A DNA stretch of 64,000 bases, taken from the NCBI RefSeq assembly GCF_000145035.1, contig NC_014387.1:1248276-1312275 (forward strand), read 5' to 3'. Each line of letters opens with the position of its first letter. The first letter of the stretch is position 1. The notes under the pieces were generated by a model that ran no database searches, was not told the origin of the DNA, and was given only the letters and a program-made list of their open reading frames with translations. This stretch comes from Butyrivibrio proteoclasticus B316. Its GTDB lineage: Bacteria; Bacillota; Clostridia; Lachnospirales; Lachnospiraceae. Shown piece by piece: positions 44,608 to 54,096 of the stretch. The position numbers were made by a program, and so were the translations under genes.

Positions 44608-46122
44608 ATGCAGAAAAAGGATCAGGCCTTATTATCCAAGTGTTTTTTATTTATGCTTGCTGGTTTTGCATGTTTCGCTTTTGCCAGCAGATCGTCTTTT
44701 TTGTATCCGCTTAATAATTGGGATGATGCCAATAGCTATTTTAGCGTAGGAAAGGGTATTTTTAATGGCAAAATGCCTTATAGGGATATATTTGACCAGA
44801 AGGGAATGTATCTGTATTTCTTTTACGGGCTGTGTTATCTGATTTCCCATACAAATTTTACCGGCGTATTTATAATGGAAATCCTCTTTGGAATTGCTGA
44901 TCTTGTGTTTGCCTACAGGATCATCAGATTGTATGCAGGACAGAAAGCGTCACTTTCGCTGGCTATACTTGTCATGGGCGGAATGGTGAGTTCCAGAAGC
45001 TTTTGGTGGGGAGGATCTGCTGAGGAAATATGCCTTCCCTTTATGATGGCAGGCTTATATCTGTTTACTGATTATTTCAAAGGACAGTATCCTGAAAAAA
45101 CTATGTCACTTAGAACCGTTTTTGCCGGTGGCGTGCTGGCGGGAATAATTGCCAATATCAAATTCACGGGCCTTGGATTTTTCTTTGCCTGGATGATGCT
45201 GGTGTTTATAGCCTATCTTGTTCTTGGTGATTTTCTGGGAGGAATCAGAGCCTGCCTTGTTTTTCTTGGAGGAATGTTTGTGCCGTTTATTCCATGGATC
45301 ATTTATTTTGGTATCCAGGGCGGCTTATACGAATGGTACTGGGGATACATTCATGTCAATGTCTTTGTCTACAGCAAGGTAGGCGCAGAAGGCGCAGGCT
45401 TACTGCAGGCAATATGGTCAATGATCAAGATTTTTTACTTTCTTATCTGGAATAACTGGATGTATATGTTTCTGGTAATTGCAGGCCTTGTGGCTAGCGC
45501 ATTGGATCCTAATGCAGCCTGGCTTGCCAGAATTAGTGTTGTTGTATTGTTTGCTTTTACTTTTGTTGGCATCTTTGGCGGGGGAAGAGAGCTTCCTTAT
45601 TATTCGCTTCCGCTTAGCATTTTTGCAGTATTTGGAGGAGCTTTTATTGCCAACAGATTAAACGCTTTGGCTGAAATCGAATCGTCGGGCTTTGGGTTTA
45701 TGGGCCTTCCTATTTTTGCTCTTATGATGGCTCTTATGCAGATAGCAACTTTTTCCATGAATGTTCCTTTTATGGCAGAGAAAAGAGAAGAATTCTTTTT
45801 GTACAGATTCAGAGATGAGGTCCTTGAAACAAACAACCCTACTCTTTTAAATGTGGGATGTCTGGACGCAGGACTTTACACACTTTGTGATATAGTACCA
45901 AGCTGCAGATGGTTCCAGACCCAGACTCTGGATATTGATGACCCTGCAAATAACCCATATATGGAGCAGGAGAGATATGTAAGAGAAGGGCTTATTGATT
46001 ATGTTCTTGTCAGGGATTATATTCCGGAATCAATTGATGTTCACTATGATCTGATCGACCAGGAGGAATACGGCTGGGGAGATTATGATTTTATGTATTA
46101 CCTGTATAAAAAGGTGAGATAA
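44608..46122 (+). CDS. Membrane glycosyltransferase (family 39/ArnT-like)
   Basis: The 504-residue protein has about ten to twelve helices. The loop after the first helix reads NNWDDANSYFSVGKGIFNGK followed by MPYRDIFDQKG, a pattern typical of GT39/PMT/ArnT-type polyprenyl-phosphate-sugar transferases, with the acidic pair in the first loop. The C-terminal segment is soluble. It probably transfers a sugar at the outer face of the membrane; donor and acceptor are unknown. ATG 44608 has RBS GGAGAGAG. The next gene, an ABC-F protein, starts 27 bases after its stop. Confidence 0.72.
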   Translation: MQKKDQALLSKCFLFMLAGFACFAFASRSSFLYPLNNWDDANSYFSVGKGIFNGKMPYRDIFDQKGMYLYFFYGLCYLISHTNFTGVFIMEILFGIADLVFAYRIIRLYAGQKASLSLAILVMGGMVSSRSFWWGGSAEEICLPFMMAGLYLFTDYFKGQYPEKTMSLRTVFAGGVLAGIIANIKFTGLGFFFAWMMLVFIAYLVLGDFLGGIRACLVFLGGMFVPFIPWIIYFGIQGGLYEWYWGYIHVNVFVYSKVGAEGAGLLQAIWSMIKIFYFLIWNNWMYMFLVIAGLVASALDPNAAWLARISVVVLFAFTFVGIFGGGRELPYYSLPLSIFAVFGGAFIANRLNALAEIESSGFGFMGLPIFALMMALMQIATFSMNVPFMAEKREEFFLYRFRDEVLETNNPTLLNVGCLDAGLYTLCDIVPSCRWFQTQTLDIDDPANNPYMEQERYVREGLIDYVLVRDYIPESIDVHYDLIDQEEYGWGDYDFMYYLYKKVR

Positions 46123-46149
46123 ATAAAAATAAATTATTTGAGGAGTTTT

Positions 46150-47709
46150 ATGAGTATATTAAATGTTGAACACTTAACCCATGGATTTGGAGACAGAGCC
46201 ATTTTTGACGATGTTTCCTTCAGACTACTTAAGGGTGAACATATTGGACTTGTCGGAGCTAATGGCGAAGGCAAGTCCACATTTATGAATATTATTATTG
46301 GTAAACTTATGCCTGATGCGGGCAAAATTGAATGGGCCAAAAACATCAATGTAGGTTATCTTGACCAGCACGCAGTGCTTAAGCCGGGGATGACTATTCG
46401 TGACGTTCTTGCATCTGCTTATGAGCCTTTATATGCAATGGAGAGCAGAATGAATGAAATCTGTGATGCAATGGGCGAAGCTGATGAAGCTCAGCTTGAG
46501 GCATACATGGAGGAACTTGGAACAATCCAGGATCTTTTGACAAACAGGGATTTTTACCTGATAGATTCCAAGATAGAGGAAGTATCAAGAGCACTGGGCT
46601 TTCTTGATCTTGGCCTTGACAGGGATGTTACTGAGCTTTCCGGAGGACAGAGGACCAAGATTCTGCTTGCAAAGCTCCTTTTGGAAAAGCCGGATATCCT
46701 TCTCTTGGATGAGCCCACTAACTATCTTGATGCAGAGCATATTGTATGGCTCACACGATATCTTCAGGATTATGATAATGCCTTTATCCTGATATCTCAT
46801 GACATACCATTTCTTAATAGTGTGGTTAATATCATTTATCATATGGATGGTCAGACTCACAGCCTGGACCGCTATGTTGGCGATTATGACAAATTCATGG
46901 AAGTTTATGAGATGAAGAAGGCACAGAGAGAAGCTGCCTATAACAGACAGCAGCAGGAAATTGCTGACCTCAAGGATTTTGTTGCAAGAAATAAGGCAAG
47001 AGTCGCTACCAGAAATATGGCTATGGCTCGTCAAAAGAAACTTGATAGCATGGACATTATCGAGAAAATACAGGAAAAACCCAAGCCTGAGTTTAATTTC
47101 AAGGTGGCCAGAACACCCGGAAAGGTACTCTTTGAGACCAAGGATCTTGTCATTGGATACGACGAGCCCCTTTCATCACCTCTTAACATCACAATGGAAC
47201 GCGGCTCTAAGATAGTTCTCACAGGCGCAAACGGGATTGGTAAGACAACACTTCTTAAGAGTATTCTTGGCCTTATCCCTGCAATCAGTGGTTCCGTAGA
47301 ACAGGGAGAAAATGTAGCTATCGGCTACTTTGAACAGGAGATGTCTCCTGATATTGAAACTACTTGTATGGAAGAAATCTGGAAAGAATTTCCCGGATTT
47401 TCTCAGTATGAGGTTCGTTCAGCCCTTGCTAAATGCGGTCTTACAACCAAGCATATTGAGAGCAAGTGCAAAGTCCTTTCAGGTGGAGAGCAGGCCAAGG
47501 TTCGTCTCTGCAAACTAATAAACAGAGAATCCAACCTTCTTGTTCTTGACGAGCCAACAAACCACCTGGATGTAGATGCCAAGGCAGAACTCCTAAGAGC
47601 TCTCAAAGATTACAAGGGCAGTATCCTCATGGTTTGCCACGAGCCAGACTTCTACGAGTCTCTTGCAACCCAGATAATTGACTGCACCAAGTGGACCACC
47701 CGCCTTTAA
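46150..47709 (+). CDS. ABC-F family ATPase (ribosome-associated type)
   Basis: The 519-residue protein has two ABC domains without membrane helices: Walker A GANGEGKST and GANGIGKTT, signatures LSGGQRTK and LSGGEQAK, Walker B LLLDEPTNYLD and LVLDEPTNHLD. A linker of about 80 residues with a charged helix (VARNKARVATRNMAMARQKK) lies between. This is the ABC-F group (YkpA/YbiT-like), which acts on ribosomes in translation control or drug protection. ATG 46150 is the start; the upstream TTG lies inside the ribosome binding site. It ends at the convergent MATE gene. Confidence 0.9.
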   Translation: MSILNVEHLTHGFGDRAIFDDVSFRLLKGEHIGLVGANGEGKSTFMNIIIGKLMPDAGKIEWAKNINVGYLDQHAVLKPGMTIRDVLASAYEPLYAMESRMNEICDAMGEADEAQLEAYMEELGTIQDLLTNRDFYLIDSKIEEVSRALGFLDLGLDRDVTELSGGQRTKILLAKLLLEKPDILLLDEPTNYLDAEHIVWLTRYLQDYDNAFILISHDIPFLNSVVNIIYHMDGQTHSLDRYVGDYDKFMEVYEMKKAQREAAYNRQQQEIADLKDFVARNKARVATRNMAMARQKKLDSMDIIEKIQEKPKPEFNFKVARTPGKVLFETKDLVIGYDEPLSSPLNITMERGSKIVLTGANGIGKTTLLKSILGLIPAISGSVEQGENVAIGYFEQEMSPDIETTCMEEIWKEFPGFSQYEVRSALAKCGLTTKHIESKCKVLSGGEQAKVRLCKLINRESNLLVLDEPTNHLDVDAKAELLRALKDYKGSILMVCHEPDFYESLATQIIDCTKWTTRL

Positions 47710-47740
47710 GCTTTAACCCCTCCTGAAGGGGTAAGGCTTA
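47707..47740. terminator. Convergent terminator overlapping both stop codons
   Basis: AACCCC and GGGGTAA pair around TCCTGAA, extended by imperfect TAAGCTT/AAGGCTTA flanks. It covers the stops of the ABC-F gene (+) and the MATE gene (-). Confidence 0.55.
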
Positions 47741-49105
47741 GATGTCCAGGCCGCCACGCCAGTCTTTCATGTTGAAACGGATAAAGGCTGTTACGCCTAC
47801 GATTGTCCAGGTAATTCCGGTGGAAATCCAAAGTCCCCATGCTCCGATAAATGGTAAAGAGCAGAGGAGGGCAGGGAAGATGATTCGTCCGATCATTTCT
47901 GATGCACCGGAAATTGCCGGGAATTTGGCATCGCCTGCTCCGTTTAAGGTTCCGCGGCATACATATATCATTCCAAGTGGAAGATAGAAGTATGAGAGAA
48001 TACGCATAGCTTTTGAGCCATAGGCAATAATATCTGTTTCTGAACTGTCTATGAATATCTTTACTAATACATCTCCAAATAATCCCATAACTATGATCAT
48101 GACAACTGCATACAGGATCATCATCTTCATACCATTCTGGAAACCTTTTCTGACACGTTTACCCTGTTTGGCACCGATATTCTGACCTGTAAAGGTTGAA
48201 AGAGAATCCTGAAGGGCCTTGAACTGCATATTTACGAGGCTCTCAATTTTGCTGGTTGTAGTAAATGCTGCTACAACAACGGAATCAAAGGAGTTGATAA
48301 CTCTCTGCAGTATTACGAAGGATAAGGCGACAAGCCCGCTCTGAAGCGCCATTGATCCGCCTATTTTATAGCATTTGATTATGATGTGCGGATCCATTTT
48401 CCAATCGGATTTATCAATTTTGAAAACAGGATTTTTGAAAAAGGCATAGGTTATTGAACATACAGCTGATAAAATCTGAGCTGTTATGGTTGCGATTGCA
48501 AGACCTGAAACTCCCATGCCAAAGGCAATGACAAAAACAAGATCCATTGCTACATTTAAAAAGCTTGAAATAATAAGGAAATAAAGCGGAGTTTTGGAGT
48601 CGCCTATTCCGCGCATAATGTACGATATGGTATTGTAGAGCGCTGTACCAAAAAAGCCTATGCAGGTAATTGACATATATGCTACGGCGTTCTCCAGGAT
48701 ATCTTCGGGTGTTTTCATGACGTAGGTAAGGACAGGCCTTGAAAATACAAAGCCTATAAGACCTACAAAAACAGAGGTTGCAGTTACTATTACAAGGGCA
48801 TTTGTGATGACTTTTTTGACACCCTTCATGTTGCCGGCGCCAAAAAACTGAGACACAACGATGCCGATACCGGTTGCAAGTCCATTGCCGAGAGCAAAGA
48901 AAAGATTCGTGACATGACCGGTTGAGCCTACAGCTGCGAGAGCTTTTGCGTCAATGAATCTTCCTGCAATAATGGTATCAACTATATTGTAGAATTGCTG
49001 GAATATATTTCCCATCATCATGGGGAGCATGAAAGCAAGGATGAGCCTTGTGGGATCTCCTTGTGTCATGTCTTTAGCGTATTTATCTGCCATTGGGTTT
49101 GCCAT
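47738..49105 (-). CDS. MATE-family multidrug/sodium antiporter (DinF/NorM-like)
   Basis: The 455-residue protein has twelve helices in two six-helix halves. The N-terminus reads MTQGDPTRLILAFMLPMM, and the motifs GNIFQQFYNIVDTIIAGRFI and, in the second half, SLSTFTGQNIGAKQGKR are classic MATE features. It exports cationic drugs or metabolites using a Na+ or H+ gradient. The start is ATG 49105 (RBS AGGAG); the upstream extension to 49225 has no ribosome binding site. The divergent AP2 gene lies beyond its start. Confidence 0.9.
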   Translation of the reverse strand: MANPMADKYAKDMTQGDPTRLILAFMLPMMMGNIFQQFYNIVDTIIAGRFIDAKALAAVGSTGHVTNLFFALGNGLATGIGIVVSQFFGAGNMKGVKKVITNALVIVTATSVFVGLIGFVFSRPVLTYVMKTPEDILENAVAYMSITCIGFFGTALYNTISYIMRGIGDSKTPLYFLIISSFLNVAMDLVFVIAFGMGVSGLAIATITAQILSAVCSITYAFFKNPVFKIDKSDWKMDPHIIIKCYKIGGSMALQSGLVALSFVILQRVINSFDSVVVAAFTTTSKIESLVNMQFKALQDSLSTFTGQNIGAKQGKRVRKGFQNGMKMMILYAVVMIIVMGLFGDVLVKIFIDSSETDIIAYGSKAMRILSYFYLPLGMIYVCRGTLNGAGDAKFPAISGASEMIGRIIFPALLCSLPFIGAWGLWISTGITWTIVGVTAFIRFNMKDWRGGLDI

Positions 49106-49244
49106 TTTTACTCCTGTCATACCATAAACTGAATTCTTAATAATACAATAAACTTTTATGGTATTTAGATTGTTCTCAATTCGTTCGGAGTTAATCGTAA
49201 CGCAGGAATGAATTAAAGGCAACACTTATCGGTAAAACATAAAG

Positions 49245-50045
49245 CTATCTCGGTTTTACTCGCTCAATCCTGGGTGAAATCTTGAGCTTCATATAAATGT
49301 CTGCATATTGTGATGGAGATAAGTCTTCTACAAAATTGGGCTGGAAGTTTTTCTTTATCCCATTTCTTGTAAGGATATCTGCGGCCTTGTTGTAAGCTAT
49401 AGCAGCCTCTGCCTCGGAGTTGTACTTGCCTATGACATAATTGCTGCGAACATGGATCACGGCCTTATATCTGATAAAGCCTTTTTCTGCGAACTGCCTT
49501 ACACCGCGATATCTGTTCAGTATTATAATATTTTCGTATCTAAAATCAGTTGGATCGTCATTGACGAACTGATAATCCCTTCCTTCAACAGCATAGCTTT
49601 GGATGCCGTATCTTTGGAGTACAGAGAGCTGGCTTCCGTAGTCAGCAACAAATAAGTGAGATCCTCTTTTCATGATCTTGTGCGAAGAGTAGTAAAAGAG
49701 ATCTTCAATATCGAATTTCAGGGCGTAATCAGGCTCTAAGTGATATGTAAAATATGATTTTTCAAGATATATCGGATTTGGAATATACATTCCCTTGTCA
49801 CGATAGTTTATAAGGCAGACATATTTGTCAAAGGGAATGAGCATAGTTTCTTTATATGAAGAAAGAGATATAGAACAGTCTTTGAGAATCCTGGAAGCTT
49901 CACGAAAAACCTTCGCGGCTTTCTTTTCGCTTTCAAAAGAACCAAGAGAGATGTGCTTGCCACCATAGGTAATAGAAGCTCTGTATGAAGGTGTTCCATC
50001 TTTTAAGGTTGTACAATAAACTCCGGTACTTTTTCTGCTCTTCAA
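49245..50045 (-). CDS. AP2-domain protein with a degenerate HNH core
   Basis: The 266-residue protein has two AP2/ERF-like DNA-binding domains. The first (residues 7-55) contains STGVYCTTLKDG, GGKHISLGSFESEKKAAKVF. The second (180-230) contains YRGVRQF, NYVIGKYNSEAEAAIAY. Between them, residues 157-173 line up position by position with the HNH pattern DxxHIN...DNR.EN, but the catalytic His is Phe160. HNH-AP2 proteins are usually mobile endonucleases in phages; this one stands in an ordinary chromosome region beside thrC and cannot cut. A role as a DNA-binding regulator is inferred. Start has no strong ribosome binding site. Confidence 0.75.
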   Translation of the reverse strand: MKSRKSTGVYCTTLKDGTPSYRASITYGGKHISLGSFESEKKAAKVFREASRILKDCSISLSSYKETMLIPFDKYVCLINYRDKGMYIPNPIYLEKSYFTYHLEPDYALKFDIEDLFYYSSHKIMKRGSHLFVADYGSQLSVLQRYGIQSYAVEGRDYQFVNDDPTDFRYENIIILNRYRGVRQFAEKGFIRYKAVIHVRSNYVIGKYNSEAEAAIAYNKAADILTRNGIKKNFQPNFVEDLSPSQYADIYMKLKISPRIERVKPR

Positions 50046-50266
50046 GATAAATCCCCCACTATATTACAAAATAGGCAAAACGCATAACTTTAATAATTCA
50101 AAGTGCTAAAATATTGTGTAGATATATTAGATGGTATTATGGTATACTGTGTATTCAAAGAGGGATATTATCGCTACTCTTTATATTCTTTGTATCACTA
50201 ATTGCATTTAGTGTCAGTATATCGTTAATACATATTTATTTTACCAATAAAAGAGGAGTAAAAGCA

Positions 50267-51760
50267 ATGGCAAAGGAAGTTTTGTACAGTAGCACCAGAG
50301 GGGCTTTGGGCCAGATTAAGGCATCTGAAGCAATTTTAAGAGGACTTGCTCCAGACGGAGGTTTATATGTCCCTGATCATATTCCGCATTTGGAAAAAAC
50401 TCTCAGAGAGATAGCACAGCTTGATTACAGAGAGACAGCTTATGAGGTAATGAAGCTTCTTTTGACCGATTATACTGAGGAAGAGCTCAAATACTGCATT
50501 TCTCATGCATATGATTCCAAGTTCGATACAGATGAGATTGCTCCAATTTCAGAGGCAGGAGGAGCATATTATCTTGAGCTGTATCACGGAGCTACGATTG
50601 CTTTTAAGGATATGGCCCTTTCAATTCTTCCATATCTTATGACTACAGCAGCCAAGAAGAATAATGTCAAGAATGAGATAGTTATTCTCACCGCAACAAG
50701 TGGAGACACAGGAAAGGCAGCACTTGCTGGTTTTGCTGATGTACCCGGCACAAGGATCATTGTTTTTTACCCTAAACATGGTGTAAGCCCTATTCAGGAA
50801 CAGCAGATGGTTACTCAGAAGGGCGACAATACCTGCGTTATTGGAATCGAAGGAAACTTTGACGATGCGCAGACCGGAGTTAAGAAGATCTTTACAGACA
50901 AGGAACTTGCCAAGGAGCTTGATGCCAAGGGCTTCCAGTTCTCATCTGCAAATTCCATCAATATAGGAAGACTTGTACCACAGATTGTTTACTATGTTTA
51001 TTCATATGCCAAACTTCTCAAAGAGGGAAGGATTGCTGACGGAGATTCTATAAACGTAGTAGTACCTACAGGTAACTTTGGTAATATTCTTGCTGCTTAT
51101 TACGCCAAGAATATGGGAGTGCCAATTGCCAAGCTTATTTGCGCATCCAATTCCAACAAGGTATTGTTTGATTTCTTCCAGACAGGTGAATATGACAGAA
51201 ATCGTGACTTTGTTTTGACTTCATCTCCTTCTATGGATATTCTGATCTCAAGTAACCTTGAGAGGCTTATTTATCATATTGCAGGAGATGATGCACAGAA
51301 GAATGCTAATCTGATGGCTCTTTTGTCTCAGGATGGTAAATATGAGATTACTGATAATATGAGAGAGCAGCTGGCAGATTTCTATGGCGGCTTTGCTACA
51401 GAAGACGAGACAGCAGCTACGATCAGAAAGGTATTTGAATCAAACGGATATCTTATGGATACACATACAGCAGTTGCAAGCTCTGTATACAGCAAGTATG
51501 TCCAGGAGACAGGAGATAAGACTGTAACTGTTATTGCATCAACAGCAAGCCCGTTCAAGTTTACCAGAAGCGTAATGAATGCACTTGGAAAGGGCGATGA
51601 GAGCAAGGATGACTTTGCACTTGCAGATGAACTTTCAGAGGTTTCAGGAGTTGCTATACCTGAGGCAGTTTCTTCTATCAGAACTGCAGAAATCAGACAT
51701 AAGACAGTAGTTGATAAAGCTGATATGTTAAAAGCTGTTTGCGATTTTCTTAATGCCTGA
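50267..51760 (+). CDS. thrC: Threonine synthase
   Basis: The 497-residue PLP enzyme converts O-phosphohomoserine to threonine. It begins YSSTRGALGQIKASEAILRG, carries GATIAFKDMALS with the PLP lysine near residue 116, the phosphate-binding TATSGDTGKAALAGF and SSANSINIGRLVPQ. This is the long (YclM/E. coli type) form. ATG 50267 with RBS AGAGGAG is chosen; the open frame extends upstream to 50114 without a good start. It stands apart from other threonine genes. Confidence 0.93.
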   Translation: MAKEVLYSSTRGALGQIKASEAILRGLAPDGGLYVPDHIPHLEKTLREIAQLDYRETAYEVMKLLLTDYTEEELKYCISHAYDSKFDTDEIAPISEAGGAYYLELYHGATIAFKDMALSILPYLMTTAAKKNNVKNEIVILTATSGDTGKAALAGFADVPGTRIIVFYPKHGVSPIQEQQMVTQKGDNTCVIGIEGNFDDAQTGVKKIFTDKELAKELDAKGFQFSSANSINIGRLVPQIVYYVYSYAKLLKEGRIADGDSINVVVPTGNFGNILAAYYAKNMGVPIAKLICASNSNKVLFDFFQTGEYDRNRDFVLTSSPSMDILISSNLERLIYHIAGDDAQKNANLMALLSQDGKYEITDNMREQLADFYGGFATEDETAATIRKVFESNGYLMDTHTAVASSVYSKYVQETGDKTVTVIASTASPFKFTRSVMNALGKGDESKDDFALADELSEVSGVAIPEAVSSIRTAEIRHKTVVDKADMLKAVCDFLNA

Positions 51761-51808
51761 AGAGTTTTATTATCATGATCAGTAATTTGTTTGGAACCGA
51801 GGAATGTA

Positions 51809-52150
51809 ATGGATACCTTTAACAACATATTTGATCTGGCAATCATCATCGGTGGTGCCATGATCCTATACTATGCAGTTCAGATGAAGACTGTAGACAA
51901 GATCAAGGTGGGAGTTATGATCCCACCTGATGTAAATGTTCAGAAGATGAAGGACAGAGCAGGTTTTATTAACTATTCTTATCCTCGTCATGTGGCTCAG
52001 GGAATCGCTTTGGTGTTACTTGGAGTAACAGGTATTTTTTGTGACCTTATCGGCAGAGGGGATATTCATGTTATAATATATGGTATAGCATTGGTTGTCC
52101 TTCTCATTGGAAATCTTATGATCGACAAGGGCAAAAGAAAATTCTATTAA
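51809..52150 (+). CDS. Hypothetical small membrane protein, 113 aa
   Basis: The protein has three predicted helices (residues 5-22, about 60-80 and about 83-100). The loop between helix 1 and 2 is basic (KTVDKIKVGVMIPPDVNVQKMK). It begins at ATG 51809 with GAGGAA upstream. I do not recognise the family. It lies 48 bases after threonine synthase and may be co-transcribed; the next gene begins 81 bases later. Confidence 0.55.
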   Translation: MDTFNNIFDLAIIIGGAMILYYAVQMKTVDKIKVGVMIPPDVNVQKMKDRAGFINYSYPRHVAQGIALVLLGVTGIFCDLIGRGDIHVIIYGIALVVLLIGNLMIDKGKRKFY

Positions 52151-52231
52151 TCTTAAGTGAGGTTGCGTAACACTCACATTTGATAAGAAATAATTCAAAC
52201 TGAAATTGAATGTTTAATATAGGGGGTGCGT

Positions 52232-53605
52232 ATGGATTTAGGCAAGGGATATTACTCGGAAAACACACCGGAAATTGTTGAACTGTCCAAGCTTTCAGAA
52301 GAAGCTGATCTTATCGAAAATGATCTTTTTATCAAATACGATGTCAAAAGAGGACTTCGTGATCTAAATGGTAAGGGTGTACTTACAGGTCTTACCAGAA
52401 TATCAGAAATAATCGCCAAGAAAAATGTTGATGGCAAGGAAATACCGGCTGATGGTGAAATCTATTTTAGAGGCTACGATGTCCATCAGCTTATAGATGC
52501 TGCGGTCAAAGAGAACAGATTTGCATTCGAGGAATGTGCGTATCTGCTTCTTTTTGACAAGCTTCCAACAGGAAAAGAACTGTTTGAATTTGAAAAGCTT
52601 CTGGGAGTCTACAAGAGCCTTCCAACAAGCTTTGTTCGTGATGTTATCATGAAGGCTCCAAGTAGGGATATGATGAATACTCTTGCCCGAAGCGTGCTGA
52701 CTCTTTATTCATATGATGATCATGCGGACGATGTTTCATTACCTAATGTACTCAGGCAATCCCTTCAGCTTATCAGCATGTTTCCTCTTTTATCAATATA
52801 TGGATATCATGCATATAATCACTATCATGAGGGCAATTCGCTTATTATACATCCGCCAAAGGAAGAACTCTCTACAGCAGAGACTATTCTGTATCTGCTA
52901 AGGCCGGATAGTAAGTATACAGAGCTTGAAGCTAAACTTTTAGATATTTGCCTTGTTCTTCACATGGAACATGGTGGTGGTAATAATTCATCTTTTACAA
53001 CTCATGTAGTCAGCTCATCAATGACGGATACCTATTCTGTTATAGCGGCTGCTATTGGCTCTCTTAAGGGGCCCAGACACGGCGGCGCCAACATCAAGGT
53101 TGTCCATATGTTTGATGATATTGAGGCTAATGTGAGCAACTGGGAGGATGAGGATGAAGTCAGGGCCTACCTGGATAAAATTCTCAATAAGGAGGCCTTT
53201 GACAAGGCAGGGCTAATCTATGGTATAGGTCATGCTATTTACTCCAAGTCAGATCCGAGAGCTGTAATACTGAAAGGCTTTGTAGAAAAACTTGCTGTTG
53301 AGAAAGGTAAGGAAAAAGAGCTTGCTCTTTATAAGATGGTTGAGAAGATTGCGCCTGAACTTATTGCCGGAGAAAGAACTATGTATAAGGGAGTCAGCGC
53401 GAATGTGGACTTCTACTCAGGCTTTGTTTACAGAATGCTCGAGCTTCCTGAAGAACTATATCCTACTATCTTTGCGATTGCGAGAATTGTTGGGTGGAGC
53501 GCGCACAGAATGGAAGAGCTTGCCAATAACGGTAAGATCATTAGACCAGCATATATGGCTATTGAACCAAGGAAAGAATACGTTGATATGACAGACAGAG
53601 ACTGA
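52232..53605 (+). CDS. Citrate synthase
   Basis: The 457-residue enzyme condenses oxaloacetate and acetyl-CoA to citrate. The catalytic residues are visible: His in GPRHGGAN near residue 280, His in GIGHAIYSKSDPR near 331, and Asp in ANVDFYSGFVY near 393. The long N-terminal extension and overall length place it with the anaerobe/Clostridia type si-citrate synthases rather than the 370-residue Bacillus CitZ. No isocitrate dehydrogenase or aconitase is adjacent. RBS GGGGG precedes ATG 52232. Confidence 0.92.
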   Translation: MDLGKGYYSENTPEIVELSKLSEEADLIENDLFIKYDVKRGLRDLNGKGVLTGLTRISEIIAKKNVDGKEIPADGEIYFRGYDVHQLIDAAVKENRFAFEECAYLLLFDKLPTGKELFEFEKLLGVYKSLPTSFVRDVIMKAPSRDMMNTLARSVLTLYSYDDHADDVSLPNVLRQSLQLISMFPLLSIYGYHAYNHYHEGNSLIIHPPKEELSTAETILYLLRPDSKYTELEAKLLDICLVLHMEHGGGNNSSFTTHVVSSSMTDTYSVIAAAIGSLKGPRHGGANIKVVHMFDDIEANVSNWEDEDEVRAYLDKILNKEAFDKAGLIYGIGHAIYSKSDPRAVILKGFVEKLAVEKGKEKELALYKMVEKIAPELIAGERTMYKGVSANVDFYSGFVYRMLELPEELYPTIFAIARIVGWSAHRMEELANNGKIIRPAYMAIEPRKEYVDMTDRD

Positions 53606-53674
53606 TCTGTATTTGTGCAGCAGAGCAAAACGTTTTGGACAGTGCAGATGCATCTGCTTATATGGAGGGAATCT

Positions 53675-54016
53675 ATGGAAGCTGTATATCAGAGCGCAGA
53701 AAGTATACTTCGTTATGTTGTAGAGTTTTCGACACTTCTTCTTGAACTATTTGGAATCTGTATTCTTGTATTTACTGCTATTAAAAGCTTTATATACTGG
53801 CTCAAAAAGGATGAGTCAATAAGGCTTGGGCTCGCACAGGGGATAGCACTTGCTCTTGAATTCAAGCTTGGAGGCGAGGTGCTTAGAACAGTAGTGGTTC
53901 GTGACTGGGCAGAACTTGGAATTCTTGGCGCGATCATTACCTTGCGAGCTGCGCTTACTTTCCTTATCCACTGGGAAATCAAGAATGAGAAAAAGGCCCT
54001 GGAACCAAAGATATAA
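53675..54016 (+). CDS. DUF1622-family membrane protein
   Basis: The 113-residue protein has two or three helices (residues 12-40, about 55-75 and 85-100). The segment LAQGIALALEFKLGGEVLRTVV and the following RDWAELGILGAIITLRA match the DUF1622 signature. Function is unknown. ATG 53675 has GGAGGGA upstream. The DUF-typical position next to metabolic genes gives no clear partner here. A bidirectional terminator follows nine bases after the stop. Confidence 0.75.
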   Translation: MEAVYQSAESILRYVVEFSTLLLELFGICILVFTAIKSFIYWLKKDESIRLGLAQGIALALEFKLGGEVLRTVVVRDWAELGILGAIITLRAALTFLIHWEIKNEKKALEPKI

Positions 54017-54024
54017 GTATAATA

Positions 54025-54055
54025 AAGCCCTTAAGCAAAAAAAGCTTAAGGGCTT
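54025..54055. terminator. Bidirectional terminator between DUF1622 gene and deoC
   Basis: The arms AAGCCCTTAAGC and GCTTAAGGGCTT form a perfect 12-bp stem with a 7-base A-rich loop. Downstream is TGTTTT. It lies between convergent genes. Confidence 0.85.
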
Positions 54056-54096
54056 GTTTTGTGTCATAGCATATTTTTTGAAATATCTATTACAGA

